Of a stretch of 64,000 bases of DNA, positions 32,350 to 44,724 are shown in pieces. The notes under the pieces are model-generated. The model ran no database searches. It was not told the origin of the DNA and saw nothing but the letters and a program-made list of their open reading frames with translations. Origin of the DNA: Gentiana macrophylla. Its lineage: Eukaryota; Streptophyta; Magnoliopsida; Gentianales; Gentianaceae. Where the stretch lies: NCBI GenBank assembly GCA_026214975.1, contig CM047813.1, forward strand, positions 31,584,589-31,648,588, written 5' to 3'. The position numbers were made by a program, and so were the translations under genes. How positions within the stretch are numbered: the stretch's first letter is position 1; each line of letters begins with the position of its first letter.

Positions 32350-35300
32350 AATGTTAAATAATCTTATGGTCGAGCTTTGTTCGATACGGGAGCGCCTAAT
32401 ACTTTCGTGTCGACTGTAGTAGCTAAGAAGTTGAATCTACCTTTGGAACCTTTAAGAAATACCTTAGAGATAATAACACCATTAGGAAAGTTACTAAGGT
32501 AACCAAGTTGATGCCTCAAGTGGAAGTCCAAGTTGGATCTTATCGATGCAAAAGCGACTTCACGCTTTTAGACTTTTCGGATTTTGATGTGATCCTTGGA
32601 ATAGATTGGCTATCCGAGAACTTCGTCCCATCTAGATTGCCGAGGAAAGAAAGTGATCTTTAAGGTACTGGAAATCTGATAAGGCCTATCAGGAAATGTT
32701 TATAAGCCCAGATGAAGAGGCGCCACCCTATAATTTCAGCGTGTTAAGGCTATAAGAGCTTGTCGAAAAGGTTGTGAAGGCTACTTGTTATACGCAGTGG
32801 ATGTGGAACAAGTGAAGCCCAAGTTAGAGAAACCCTCAGAGTCAAGAATATCCTCAAGTGTTTCCGGAAGAGTTACCGGGAACATGCCGGATAGAGAGAT
32901 CGAATTTGAGATTAAGTTGATACCGGGAGCGACACCAGCTTGCCAAGGCACCTTATAGAATGGCGCCGGCTGAGTTGAAAGAGTTGAAAGCTCACCTTAA
33001 GGACATGCTCGAGAGGAATATAATTCAGCCTAGTACTTCACCTGGGAGCCCCAAAGTGTTGTTTGTCAAGAAGAAAGACGGTAGCACGAGGATGCGCATA
33101 GACTACAGAGCGCTGAATAACCTCACCATTAAGAATAAATATCCTCTCGCCAAGAATTGATGACTTGTTTAATCAATTGCAAGGAAGGAGTGTGTTTTCT
33201 AAGATTGATCTTAGGTCGATATCACCAATTGAAGATCAAGGTAGCGTATATACCAAGACGGCTTTCAAGATTTAGATATGGACATTATGAGTTCTTAGTC
33301 ATGCCTTTTGGACTCACTAATGCTCCATCTGCATTTATGGACTTAATGCAGCGTGTTTTCATGCCATACTTGGATAAGTTTGTGATAGTATTCATAGACG
33401 ATATCCTAGTATACTCCAAGGATGAGAAAGAACATGAAGAACACTTAAGGATTGTGTTGGAGACTCAAGGAGAATCGCTTGTATGCTAAGTTTTCCAAGT
33501 GTGACTTTTGGTTGAATCAAGTGAGTTTCTTGGGTCATGTCATTTCGGAGATGGCATTAAGGTTGATCCGGCAAAGGTTGAGGCAATTGAGAAGTGGTCC
33601 GACCGACTACGCTTTGAGGTTAGAGTTTCCTTGGTTTGGTCGGCTATTATAGGAAGTTTGTTCAAGACTTCTCAAGGATAGCTACACCACTTACCCGGCT
33701 CACTCGTAAGAATGTGAAGTTTGAGTGGACCAGTGAGTGCGAAGAGGCTTTTCAGACGTTGAAGGAAAGGTTGACTACAGCCCCAGTTTTGGCAGTTCCG
33801 GAGATCTTTGATAATTATGACGTTTACACGGATGCTTCGGGACAAGGTTTAGGTTGTGTGTTGATGCAGGGAGGGAAGGTAATTGCTTATGCATCCCGAC
33901 AGTTGAAGGTGCATGAGAAGAATTACCCAACCCACGACTTGGAGTTAGCAGCGGTTGTGTTTGCCTTGAAGACTTGGAGGCACTACTTATACGGAGTTAA
34001 GGCGAGGATCTTCACCGATCACAAGAGCTTGAAGTACTTCTTTACCCAAGAAAATCTGAATATGAGACAAAGGAGATGGCTAGAGTTCGTAAAGGATTAT
34101 GATTTGGAGATACAATACCATCCGGTAAAGCGAATGTGGTAGCGGATGCTTTGAGCGTAAAACCAAGATTTGCGGTTTCAAGTGTTGAAGTTGTGGCGTA
34201 AAGGCTGACGGGCTGCAAATCCGTTTTGATCGATTGAAGACCGGCGCTTTGTGGCACCGTTGATAGCAAGGTCCGAGTTGATGGATGATATTCGGGAAAA
34301 GCAAGATGAAGATCCGCTTTTAGTTGATTTGAAGCGAGTTGCAAGAGAAAAGCCTACAGCCGGGATATGTGCTAGACAAGAACGGAAACCTTTGGTACCA
34401 GGATCGCCTCGTGTGCCTAATGTTGGTGATTTGAGGCAAAGAGTTATGGAAGAAGCACATAGGATTGCATTTGCGGTTCATCCAGATCCACTAAAATGTA
34501 CAGAGACTTGAAGGAAAAGTTTTGGTGGCCTCGATGAAACCGAGATAGCCAAGTTCGCTGCGTAACGTGACACTTGTCGGGCGGTGAAGGTCCGAGCATA
34601 GAAAACCAGAGGAATGCTTAAACCATTGGAAATCCCGAATGGAAATGGGATAAGATCACAATGGATTTCATCACCGGTTTACCGAGGACAAGAGGCGGTC
34701 ATGATGCGATTTGGGTGGTTGTGGATAGATTGACTAAATCCGCCATTTCTTACCGTATAAGGTTGATATGCCCTTGAAGAAGATGACGACACTATACTTG
34801 GATAATATAGTGAAGTTACACGGAGTACCTATATCGATAGTATCGGACCGTGATTCGAGGTTCGTCTACCGGTTTTGGAAAAGTTTGCAAGCGCCTTTCG
34901 AACCAAGTTGGATTTGAGTACGGCCTTTCATCCTCGCATGGATGGACAATCTGAGAGAACTATCCAAACACTTGAAGATATGTTGAGAGCTTGTGTTTTG
35001 GAGGTAGGCGGATCATGGGATGATTACCTACCGGTAGCGGAGTTCGCTTTATAACAATAGTTATCATGCAAGTATAGTATGCCACCGCTTGAAGCGCTGT
35101 ATGGAAGAAGATGTAAAACGCCATTGCTTTGGGATGAAGTCGGAGAAAGACAAATCACCGGGCCGGAATTGGTTGAGCAAGCTAAGGAAAGAGTTCAGTT
35201 GGTTAAGAAGAATCAAGGCGCGGGCTCAAGATAGACAAAGAGTTGGGCGATGTTAGAAGAAGGCCTTTGAGTTCGGTTTGGTGAAAGAGTTTATCTACGA

Positions 35301-35700
35301 GCGTCACCAATGAAGGAGTGAAACGCTTTGGACAAAAGGGAAAGCTAAGCCCAAGGTATGTTGGACCTTTTGAAATTCTCGAAAGAATTGGACCGTTGGC
35401 TTACAAGCTTAAGTTACCGTAATCCATGTCAAGAGTCCACAACGTGTTTCATGTCTCGATGTTGAAGAAGTGTTTGACCAAGACGGATGTTGAGGCTACT
35501 GTGATACGGAGATTCTTCAAGATAATCTAGCATATGATGAGACACCGATCGAGATTTTGGACAGAAAGAAAAGATGATTAAGAGACGGTTGATTCCTTTG
35601 GTTCGTGCAATGGAGCAATCATTCACCGGAAGAAGCTACGTGGGAAGTCGAGGATGATATGATCAATGAGTTCCCGATTTTATGGACTTACCAGTATGTT
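32350..35700 (+). pseudogene. Gypsy pol: protease, RT, RNase H, integrase, chromodomain-like end
   Basis: Protease is near 32362-32460 (ALFDTGAPNTFVS, with the DTG active site). Reverse transcriptase is at 32960-33650 ([29 protein letters not shown] and the catalytic FIDDILVYS). RNase H is at 33636-34140 ([35 protein letters not shown]). The integrase zinc-finger area is at 34430-34600, with the core at 34640-35060 ([32 protein letters not shown], giving D, D and E). At 35490-35690 the pieces EILDRKEK, VQWSNHSPEEATWE and VEDDM match the chromodomain end of Tekay chromoviruses. The frame breaks several times, so the copy is not autonomous as written. Confidence 0.88.
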
Positions 35701-35723
35701 CTAAGTTTCGAGGACTAAACTCC

Positions 35724-35738
35724 TTTAAGGGGGAAGAA
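35724..35738 (+). other. Gypsy polypurine tract
   Basis: TTTAAGGGGGAAGAA lies immediately before the 3' LTR and would serve as the plus-strand primer site in replication. Confidence 0.85.
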
Positions 35739-37978
35739 TGTAATATTCCGATTTTCGGGGAAAGTGGCAGACGTGTCTTTTGCGTAAAACGAAATATTGG
35801 GTTCGGTTTCTTTTATTTGGAGTTTAAGTAATTGGATATTTATATATATAATTTTAAGGTAATTATGTATATAATAAAAGAGATTTTTTTCGATTTTATA
35901 ATAGGAAAAGGGATTTATTTGGGATTAACTACTTAAGGGGTCTATTATACACATTAATCCCATAACCTAAACAAAAAAGAGAGCAAACCAGATGCTCTTC
36001 TTCTCTCAAGCAGTGCAAGCAAATTTTGGGTGAAGGATTTTCATCGGTTCTAAGTCGATTCTCAATCGTTTTGAGATCGCTTTCGAGCATCGGAATCGTC
36101 GTGAAGGAGCGCCGATTCAACACCAAAAAGTTGGATCTTTTCCTAGGTAAGAATTCGACCTTGCTGCTTTTGGGTGAGTTTTGAGGATCAAAACTCATAT
36201 CTTTTCATGGTTAATCGCCTCAGAGCGCGTGTGATCGAATCTAATCAAAGTTTGGATTTATCACATGATTTGATCTGCAGGAAAAAGATCAATTTGCTGC
36301 TGTTTTACTGAGCTTTTGCTGTTGGTATTGCTGTTAAACAAGTAAGAAGCTCTTCCTACAATCTAATTATGGTAGTGAGTAGTTAGATCAAGATTTAAGA
36401 TGTCTTGGTGCAAGAAAGATGTATACTTTGATTGGTTAACGATCCTAGATGCTATGATATGCTTAGATATGCGTTTAGGCGTTTTTCGGTGTTATAGTTG
36501 CTGCTGTTTGTGTTAGAAACGGATTAGAAATCGAGTTTGAAGATTTTAGGGTTTTGGGAGAAACGCAGGTGGACGGGCGTCTGCATAGGCGGACGGGCGT
36601 CTGGAAGCTTAGAAACTCAAACGGGCGTTTGCCTTAGGCGGACGGGCGTTTGAGGAGTGATTTTACATACAGGTTGTAGCGTTTCTAGGTGGACGGGCGT
36701 CCAGTTATAGTGGACGGACGTCCAGTCCCAGACGGACGTCCATAAGGTTGGACGGGCGTCCAGTAGGGTTTAAACGAGCGTTTATGGTTCTAGACGGGCG
36801 TTTGATCAGTTTACTTTGTTTTGTTGATTTTAATCGATTCATTTTAGTTCAGGCCTCAATGTTATGTTATTTTATTGGATTGAGCTTTAAAACATGATGT
36901 ATTAAGATTAATTAAAAAGGAAACAAGCTTCGATTGAACTTCCGATTCGTTCAGTTAAAACACCGAATGTACTCTTAAAGGGAGTTGAAGTTCGGATCCG
37001 TCGGAAGGGCATGAAAGGGCTTGTGCTTTGGTGAACTAGAGTTCATCAATGTCTGTGTTTTTGCTAGGACTTGTCCGTGTCTAGCGGTCTAAGTACGAGA
37101 GTAGGAGATGTGAGGGAGCCTACTTGAAAACACTAGGAATGGCTAGTTAATTCACATCAATACCTACATATGTGTAGTAAAAGATAAAGCATCATCTATT
37201 CTCGGTTAGACACTAATCCATATCGGCGATGTGATACGCTCACAAAAGGTGGACAACACCGCCGGCCTTAAACGGGCAAGGGGTAGTGGAGGAAATCCAT
37301 CGGACGATACGCATACCGGGAGACCCCGAGCTAATCGGTGCTAATCACCGTTAGTTAGCAAGTATATCTTCAGTGATGAACGCCATGCGCAGGTCCTTGA
37401 GTAGTGGACGCAACAAAGATAAGTTAAGTAGAAACGATAGTCATGACGTGTCGATGGGCATGGGATGAACCATAAATTGAGTCGGTCTCACTAAGATGAT
37501 TAATTAATAACGAACCTTAATTAAATTGTAGCTTCTACTTTTACTATGTACATTGTACTTACCTCAAATGCATGTTTATTTATGTGTTTGGGGAGAGAAG
37601 ACGAACAGTTGGTGATGGTTTCGAGGAGGACTTCGATGATGACGCTTGAGGACGCCAGAGTTGAAGACCTTGTTTACTATTTATCATTTATTTCATTTAT
37701 GCCTTAGACTTGGATTTTAATGGATTCTGTAGTTTACTTCTAGTACTTTTGGATTCGTTGGTTTCTTCTGAATGTGATAAGCATTACATTTTCTTTCTAC
37801 CTTTAGTGATTCTTAATCTCTATTGTTTGGGAAAAATTACCCGAGTCTTTTGCTTCCGTTTGCTTTTATTTGATACGGCATAGTGAGGCTTACGTGTAAT
37901 GTTATTTATTTAATGTTATGCGTGCCGAACGTTTCGGTTTCCGGATAAGGACTCGGTGTCCGGGAACGGGGCGTTACA
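35739..37978 (+). repeat. Gypsy 3' LTR
   Basis: Aligns along its whole length with 28592-30832. It ends GGGGCGTTACA. Confidence 0.93.
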
Positions 37979-39531
37979 CGGAAAGCAAAGATGAGGCCCA
38001 TAGATAAAACTGACATTGAGAATCCACTTGGGAAACGAATTGAGATAATTTGTAGTGACTGAAATGGAAAGTATGATGGAGCATTTAATGAGTTTTGTTA
38101 AGGCGCCAACATCATTCATCAAACCAATCCTTCATACACTCCATAGTCGAGTGGTGTTGCTAAAATGCAAGAACACCGTAAGAATTGATGAGCGCTATGT
38201 TGATCAATTTGGATTTATCTAGAAGCCTACGAATAAATTCTCGAAAGATTGCATATTTTGATATGCAAATAACGATGAAGTATTAATCTGCTTTTAATAC
38301 ACAAATCGACATTCCCGATGCATATTAAAATTTAATCACCGATGAATGGAATGTTGTATTTATTGATGAGATCTTTCCTTGTAAAGACAATGAGAAAGAA
38401 GATTCAAGTTCAATCTATAGCCCTTTGACCGGATGTTAAGGTACTTGAAGTTTACAATGAACCTCGTAATACAAAAGGTACAAGATATCCAAGAGTATTG
38501 GAAAAGATCATGTGATACAAAATGGATATCCGATCAGAAGACTCAAAATCCACTAAAGGATACGTATTCACTATTGGTGGTGGTGTAGTGTCCTGGAAGT
38601 CCACGAGACAGACATGCATAGCTCATTTCATGATGAAATCTGAGTTTATAGCATTGGATTAGCGTGGAGAAGAAGCTGAATGGCTTAGAAATATCCTTGT
38701 GGATATTCCATGTTGGCCTAAGTAGTGGCTGCTATTAGCATACACTGTGATAATCAGTGGCTATAGGAAGGGCACAAAGTTGTATGTATAATGGTAAGTC
38801 TAGATATTTACTTCGTAGACACAATACCATTAAATAATTGATCTCTAATGGTTTGATTTCCTCGATTGTATAAAGTCGAAGGAGAATCTTGGATCCGCTT
38901 ATTTTAAAAAAAGGTTTAGCTAGAGATCATGTGTCAATTTTTGACAAACGGGATGGGACTTAAGCCTATTTCGCATGTTCCCTTATAATGGTAACCCAAC
39001 CATAGTGACTGAAAATCCCAAGATCATGGTTCAAAAAGGACAACTAAGTTATGAGGAACAGTTAGCACTTACCCATTCTCGTTAAAAAAAAAGTGCTTTC
39101 AGGATTTTGTTAGGTTAAGCATTAAGCTTTTAATGATTCCCATATCTTGGTCAAAGCCAAGTGGGGTATTGCCGAGTACTTTTTATGGAGGTCACCTATG
39201 TAAGTGGAAGTGGGGCCATTGTGAGAATTTGAGAGTCGAATTCTCTAACACACTTTCTCGAAACCAATGTGTTCCAGGGCAAAACGGACACAACCACGAG
39301 AACCTCGAGAATGTTAGGAGATCATTGTGTGTAGTATCATTGTCTCAGGCATGCACCAAAGCCTGAGCGCTTCAAGACCTAGTTCATCGCTTTCACCGAG
39401 TATGTCCGATGGTACTTACTACGGAAGGTTCAAGGCAAAGAAACCACCTCGCCTAATGCAACATATTTCCGCATGTAATCTCTTCAGAGTCTCAGATTGC
39501 ATTTGTTTTAATTTACATTCATGTAGGGGAT
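37979..39531 (+). pseudogene. Decayed copia: rest of integrase, RT traces, RNase H, polypurine tract
   Basis: Positions 37979-38280 resume the integrase begun at 28470 (KRIEIICSD, NGKYDGAFNEFC, SGVAKMQEHR). Positions 38500-38960 encode RNase H ([38 protein letters not shown]). Stops are frequent. ATGTAGGGGAT at 39521-39531 is a polypurine-like tract just before an LTR start. The region between is non-coding 3' leader, in which frames such as 39133-39366 are not credible. Confidence 0.75.
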
Positions 39532-40083
39532 TGTTGGAGAATTTTGAATAATAATTAATAATGGAGGAAAATTCGAATGGACATCCGACAACTTAGCTTA
39601 CATCGGTTCGGTGAAAGGTTGCAAAACTACGTAAAGATTGCACTGCTCGGTTGAATCACTTTTGAAAGGATGCAACCCTTAGTACATAAACTCCATTTTC
39701 TCCTATAAAATCATAAAGCACACAAGTGAAAATGGGTGTAATTTTCATAAGAAATTCATTCTTTAAAAGTCCTGCTTCTTATGTTTTTAATGAAATCTAA
39801 AAATAAACCTTGCATAGATTTTTGAGTCAATGAGAGATTTACATAACATGATTGGTTCATCGCCTTCTTCTCATGAAGTCAAAACAACCCGGAAGAAGGA
39901 ATGATCATTGTATCTTGGGAAACGATTGCCGTTACCGCATGCGCACATAATCGGGCAAAAACGCGCCTTAAAGACAGAGTGCTACACTCGCCTCGACCAA
40001 TAAGTTTTCTGTCCTATTTTTTGCTTTCGTTTTTGTTTGAATTACGTATTAAACAACATGCTAGATTGATTAATTTCCCAACA
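39532..40083 (+). repeat. 3' LTR of the old copia element
   Basis: Starts TGTTGGAGAATTTTG after the purine tract and ends TTTCCCAACA. A partial sister copy is at 25862-26121. Confidence 0.75.
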
Positions 40084-40863
40084 ATCTATCACTATCTTCA
40101 TAAGATAGAAGACATTCAATACGTGCTAGTCTAAGAATACTATTAATGTCCTATTTAATAGAACCTTTTGACGTAAATTGAGATCTCATCAACTATAATC
40201 ACTTATTATGATTTCTCTATCACAGTTTGACATTAGAGACGTTATATATACAATATCACAATTGGTCCGTTAGATGAACAAATATATAATAACAGAAAAC
40301 TATTCTAAAATACGTGTTCATAGGCATCGCTTCCAAATCGAGTAATTTATTTGACTTTTCTAATCAAATCGCTACAAAAAGTTCATTAACCACTAAGTCA
40401 TACATCTAACACTATAGTGATAAGAAGTACGGGCATAATAGAGTTTTTTTTTTTTTTTTTTTTTTTTCTATCATAGTTTATATCATAGTTCTCGCTTCTC
40501 CGGCCACTTCACTTCATATAAAGTCTCGTGCAAAAATTTCGCTAATAATAAAATGTGTAATCCTGTCATAGCAAAGGTTTCACTTGACACTTCAATATAT
40601 ATAAAATCAGTAGTTTTATGGTGGTTAAGAATCACCATTTCATACTTATGTATCGAATAGAAATTTTTAAAATAGGGGCAAAGTCGTAAATATATGGCAT
40701 TTATATTTTACACGGTTGGACCTCATGTGATTTTTTAAATTTCTATTGATTCTGAATCACCAAATCATATTTGATTCAGGACCACCATAAAATTTGCCAA
40801 AATCGGTGGTCTCCCTCAATTACTCTAAACACAGCACGCGAATCACCGCATTTTTCACAGAAA
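40084..40863 (+). promoter_or_regulatory. Upstream region of the EF-hand gene, with a 24-base T run
   Basis: AT-rich and non-coding. A poly-T tract lies at 40444-40467. TATAAAG at 40517-40523 is a possible TATA box, but it is about 340 bases from the start codon, so this is uncertain. Confidence 0.35.
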
Positions 40864-41289
40864 ATGGCAGTTGTTATAATCGATGGGTCAACACTACGCG
40901 ACTTCGTCAACGACGAGTCCGAGTTCAACAGATCGGTTACCGAAAGGTTCAAGATCTTAGATCTCAACAACGACGGTGTTCTCTCCAACTCGGAGTTGAG
41001 AAAATCCTTCGAATCGCTCCGGCTAATCGAAACTCACTTCGGATCCGACGTATCCATGACGGCCGATGATCTGACGAAGCTATACGATTCGATTTTCGAC
41101 AAGTTCGATTATGACCACAGTGGAACTGTGGATCTGGAAGAGTTTAAGAATGAGATGAGGAAGATCATGTTAGCTATAGCTGATGGACTCGGGTCAAACC
41201 CGATTCAGATGGCGCTTGAAGATGATGATGGTGGTAACTTTCTCAAGCAGGCTGCTGATCTTGAAGCTTCCAAGGCATCGTCTAGATAA
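40864..41289 (+). CDS. Small EF-hand calcium-binding protein, 141 residues
   Basis: A complete intronless frame. Two canonical EF-hand loops are visible: DLNNDGVLSNSE at residues 33-44 and DYDHSGTVDLEE at residues 82-93. Both have Asp at positions 1 and 3, Gly at 6 and Glu at 12, so both should bind calcium. The segment FNRSVTERFKILD before loop 1 and the tail IMLAIADGLGSNPIQMALED are typical of a plant family of short EF-hand proteins of unknown partner (the Arabidopsis At1g64850/At1g54530 type, from memory). There is no signal peptide or membrane segment. An in-frame upstream ATG at 40771 exists, but the ATG at 40864 starts the conserved MAVVIIDGST and is preferred. The clean frame suggests a working gene. 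Confidence 0.9.
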   Translation: MAVVIIDGSTLRDFVNDESEFNRSVTERFKILDLNNDGVLSNSELRKSFESLRLIETHFGSDVSMTADDLTKLYDSIFDKFDYDHSGTVDLEEFKNEMRKIMLAIADGLGSNPIQMALEDDDGGNFLKQAADLEASKASSR

Positions 41290-41679
41290 ATTATTTTGAT
41301 TTTCTTTTAGTAAAAATATAAGGGTAAGTAATCAATAAGGTTTAATTTTGGCGCTTATCTTCCATTTTGTTATATGAAAGTTGTGTAATATTATGCAAAT
41401 AATGTTGGCTTCCTTTATTTGTGGTACATGTTCATCGCACTAAACTGATTTTCTGAAAGTCAGTTTTGGAATGAAAAATCGAATTTTCCTATGTGTATTA
41501 TGAGAATCTGATCATGAGAAAGTCCGTAAATCGATTTTTCGTATGTTTATTATGAGAATCTGATCATGATAAAGTCGGTATTTAGCTTCGGAAACGAATT
41601 TTACAATATTAATTATTTGAAATCGGTGTGTTGCGGCGATGGAAGTGGTTTGAAGAAAACCAGGATAGTACACGGAAAC
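41290..41679. other. 3' flank of the EF-hand gene
   Basis: Non-coding. The phrase TATGTGTATTATGAGAATCTGATCATGA recurs within about 55 bases (near 41490 and 41545), a short imperfect tandem duplication that includes the TCGATTTTTCG word. Confidence 0.5.
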
Positions 41680-43200
41680 TGTAACGCCCCGTTCCGGAAA
41701 CCGAGTCATTATTCGGGAAACAGAACGTTCAACACGTGACATTTAGAGAAAACTCTAAACCTATATAAGTCTTATGTCATATCAGAATAACTAACGATAA
41801 ATACGGAAGTTAAAAAACAAAAGACTCGGGAAATAGACCTTCTCAGGGTTTTACAACATGCCACTCAATCAGAAATTAACTGCTGTTAAACTATATCATA
41901 AATAACTAAAATAAAAGCTACTACCTATTAACCACAAAAATGTCCATATTTTGCTTTGCTCAATGATTAAGAAATCAATTAATGTGTAGTATTTTAATTA
42001 CTAATGGACATATATACCCCGTCGCATAATAAAAACTTTTTTTGAAATGTAAAATGAATATACAAACATTAAATGCTAACATAGGGGTATGTTTGAAAAA
42101 AATATATTAAATGATGTATTGATTTCGTAAATGGACAGTTTTTATGGGACAACATATTTTCAAAAAGTGGACACTATTATGGGAAAGGTGTAGTAGAATC
42201 CCAAACGAACATCTATGTCTGAAAAGAAAGGAACAACTGTAACAACCGGCAACAATGTCTTATTCGAAACTATTAAAACAATAAACTAGAACATAAACTT
42301 CATAAGCTCCACTCCTAAGCATGATCTTCAAAATCTTCTTCAAAATCATCACGAACCTACATATCTTCTTATTCTAAAAGAGGACTAAGCTCATTCATCA
42401 TATTAATAAGGAGAAAGAAGATCAAATGTGAGATTCATTATTGTCATAAGCCGGGAGACACGACATGAATCTACCCAATTTCACAAATAATTTAGAACAA
42501 TACTTTTAACATATGAGGAAAACCACCTTGGAGTACATAATCAATGTATAAGAAACATGTCTATTTACTATATCATTCTATCTTGAACATACTTGTTTAG
42601 TTACATTAACTACTTACTTACTTTCTTAACATATTCATGTCCTTGTCTTTCCTATATGTGATTCTTGTCCACTAGTTTCAAAGTACAGATATACACTTTC
42701 GTTAGCACAACTAACTACACCTCCAACATGGTACTTACTGATGCCTAAAGTACAATTATAACCGCCTTAAGAACGGCTTGGCTAATATAGCTAGTCACAC
42801 TTTCCAACATGGGTTTTAACTGTGCCCATGGTACCCCGTCTATTCATGCTTATTAACGAATACCATGCTAAGTAGATTCAATAATATGTAAAGCAAATAA
42901 GAGCACGTAAAGCACATAAATCTGTACTAAATTCCATGTCTAACCTATGGGAAACATGCAAAGTCCATAACAACATCATACTACCACCCTATCTCCACTA
43001 AGCATGTGAAAACAAAGCCCAGAAAATCATCCATAAACCTAGATAACATTCTAAAAGCACAGTTGACCTCACAATACAACCAGAAAGCATATATGAGGCT
43101 TTTCTTGGACGCTTAACCGAGAGATGCCCTCGGTTCAGCGAGCTAGTGAATCCTAGATTCACTTTCTGCTCTGAGACTAGTCCGGCATCCTGTCCTAAAA
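41680..43200 (-). mobile_element. Relic LTR related to the gypsy LTR at 28592/35739, inverted
   Basis: Starts TGTAACGCCCCGTTCC, the complement of the gypsy LTR end. It continues with matches such as CGGAAACCGAGTC, CAAAAGACTCGGG and a TCTTCAAAATC...CATCAC tract in the same order as the complemented LTR. Divergence is high, so this is an older or different subfamily member. It is broken by a MITE-like insert. Confidence 0.6.
41918..42196. mobile_element. Stowaway-like MITE candidate inside the relic LTR
   Basis: The ends CTACTACCTATTAACCACA and, complemented, CTACTACACCTTTCCCATA form inverted repeats, followed by matching TGTCCA words inside. The 279-bp length and TA-rich context fit a mariner-type MITE. 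Assignment is tentative. Confidence 0.4.
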
Positions 43201-43209
43201 CACATAATT

Positions 43210-43620
43210 CACTACAAGAAATTTGCATTTTTATGGCGTGCATTGCGTGCCATAATTTAGATTTTATGCCGTGCATGAGTGCGCCATAAAAGCCCGCGTC
43301 GTAAAACTGGGAAGAAAAAAAAAAAACACGGCATGCATACGCGTGCTGTAAATCCTCTATTGTGTGCCATTACAAGCTGTCCAGTAACATAATTGAACTG
43401 AATTATGTCGTGCATTGCACGCCTTAAAAAGTTCATCCGTTTATGGCATGTAAGTTACGCCATTAAATGCTTCCCGCCAACACTATATCTGAATTATAGC
43501 ATGCAACGCATGCTATAGAGTCATTCCCGCCAATAACAATACCATATCACAACATGCTTTGCACGTCTTAAATTATATGGTTTATATAAAATGGTTATTA
43601 TTATTCTAAATTAGTTGTAC
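43210..43620 (+). mobile_element. CACTA transposon end with subterminal repeats
   Basis: CACTACAAGAAATTTGC at 43210 is a typical CACTA terminal inverted repeat. It is followed by many copies of a palindrome-like word (ATGGCGTGCATTGCGTGCCATAA and variants GTGCATTGCACG and GCATGCAACGCATGC), the subterminal repeats to which the CACTA transposase would bind. No transposase or opposite end is visible. The element is probably cut by the LTR element that starts at 44565. Confidence 0.75.
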
Positions 43621-44564
43621 TCACACCAATCTCACAATAATGCACATCATAAATGATAACATCCCATCATAAATCAACAACAACAACGTCCGTTATAACA
43701 ATTCAAATCCACAACAAATACCATCTCTAAACAAAACAAGTCAAACGAAATGAAAAACAATCATGAAAGAAGGATTACAGTTAAACTAATCATGAAAGAA
43801 TGATTTATGTTTTCTCAAAAAGAAACCTTCTATAGATAATAACAAAACAGTTTCTTCTCATTCAAAACTAATTACCTTCTGTTGATTTCAAACAAAAGAT
43901 TACTGAAAAACATTCCCATAGCACAAGCTCTATAGTACAGAACTTAGCAGTGATCGATTCCACAAATTCTGACTCGTAGCCACACCAAGATCAGAAGCAT
44001 AAAGATAACCATCTATCAAGCAAACAATGAACAATAATTAATATTGTCAGGAGCAACAAAACTAGCAGAACATCAACCGCTGAATCTAACAGAACACAAA
44101 GCACTTTATCCATATCAAGTGGCAGTAACATTACAAAAGTAAAACAGGTAAAGACAAACAAATAATACAATTTAGCATGTTATATGAAGGTAGACTAAAA
44201 TATGGTTTCATACAGCCATGCCACCAGCTTACCAGAGCTATTATATGATGGTAGGATCAAATATATTCAATTCAGATTCCTTCTACAAAAAAATATTTGC
44301 AAACGAATTCCACTAATCCAACCGACCCAGATCGTGATTCTTGCAATGTATAGTAACATATATTTCGGGGCAGATAAAAAAAGATCACAAAAGTCAACAT
44401 GCAATCAAACTCAAATATCAAGCTGAAATTTAAAACAAAAAATAAAAATATTGCAGTATAATAACAGTGTCTTGATTGGAATAATATATGGAAAAGAGAA
44501 GGCCTCCACAAGAAGCAAAGCATGCTTTTCTACCAATGTCCACTTTCACTGGACAACCATTAAC
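43621..44564. other. AT-rich non-coding sequence, probable CACTA interior
   Basis: No gene is supported. Short frames here have no recognisable domain. Confidence 0.4.
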
Positions 44565-44724
44565 TGTTGGTCCCAGAGAAGGGTGAAATATAGTCAGGGG
44601 GTGAATGACTATATTGTGAGTTTAAAACTTTAAACCTCATGAGTTGCAAAAACTTTTCTGATGCAAAAGCTTTTGTGCAACGGAATATTAAGACTCTTCT
44701 AAAACATATTTTCAAACTACATAA

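Larger units (their letters stand above)
28592..37978 (+). mobile_element. Full-length Ty3/gypsy retrotransposon, Tekay/Del-like chromovirus
   Basis: A 9.4 kb element with 2.24 kb LTRs at both ends, a primer-binding site after the 5' LTR and a polypurine tract before the 3' LTR. The order is gag, protease, reverse transcriptase, RNase H, integrase, then a chromodomain-like tail, which with the long LTRs fits Tekay/Del. It sits inside an older copia integrase gene. Flanks are TCGAA (left) and CGGAA (right), an imperfect 3 of 5 duplication. The LTRs are nearly identical apart from indels and clustered changes, suggesting recent insertion. Confidence 0.93.

Noticed and set aside
39133..39551. 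Two ORFs between the copia RNase H remnant and its 3' LTR
   Set aside because: This is the non-coding 3' leader of the element and ends in a purine tract. No domain was seen.
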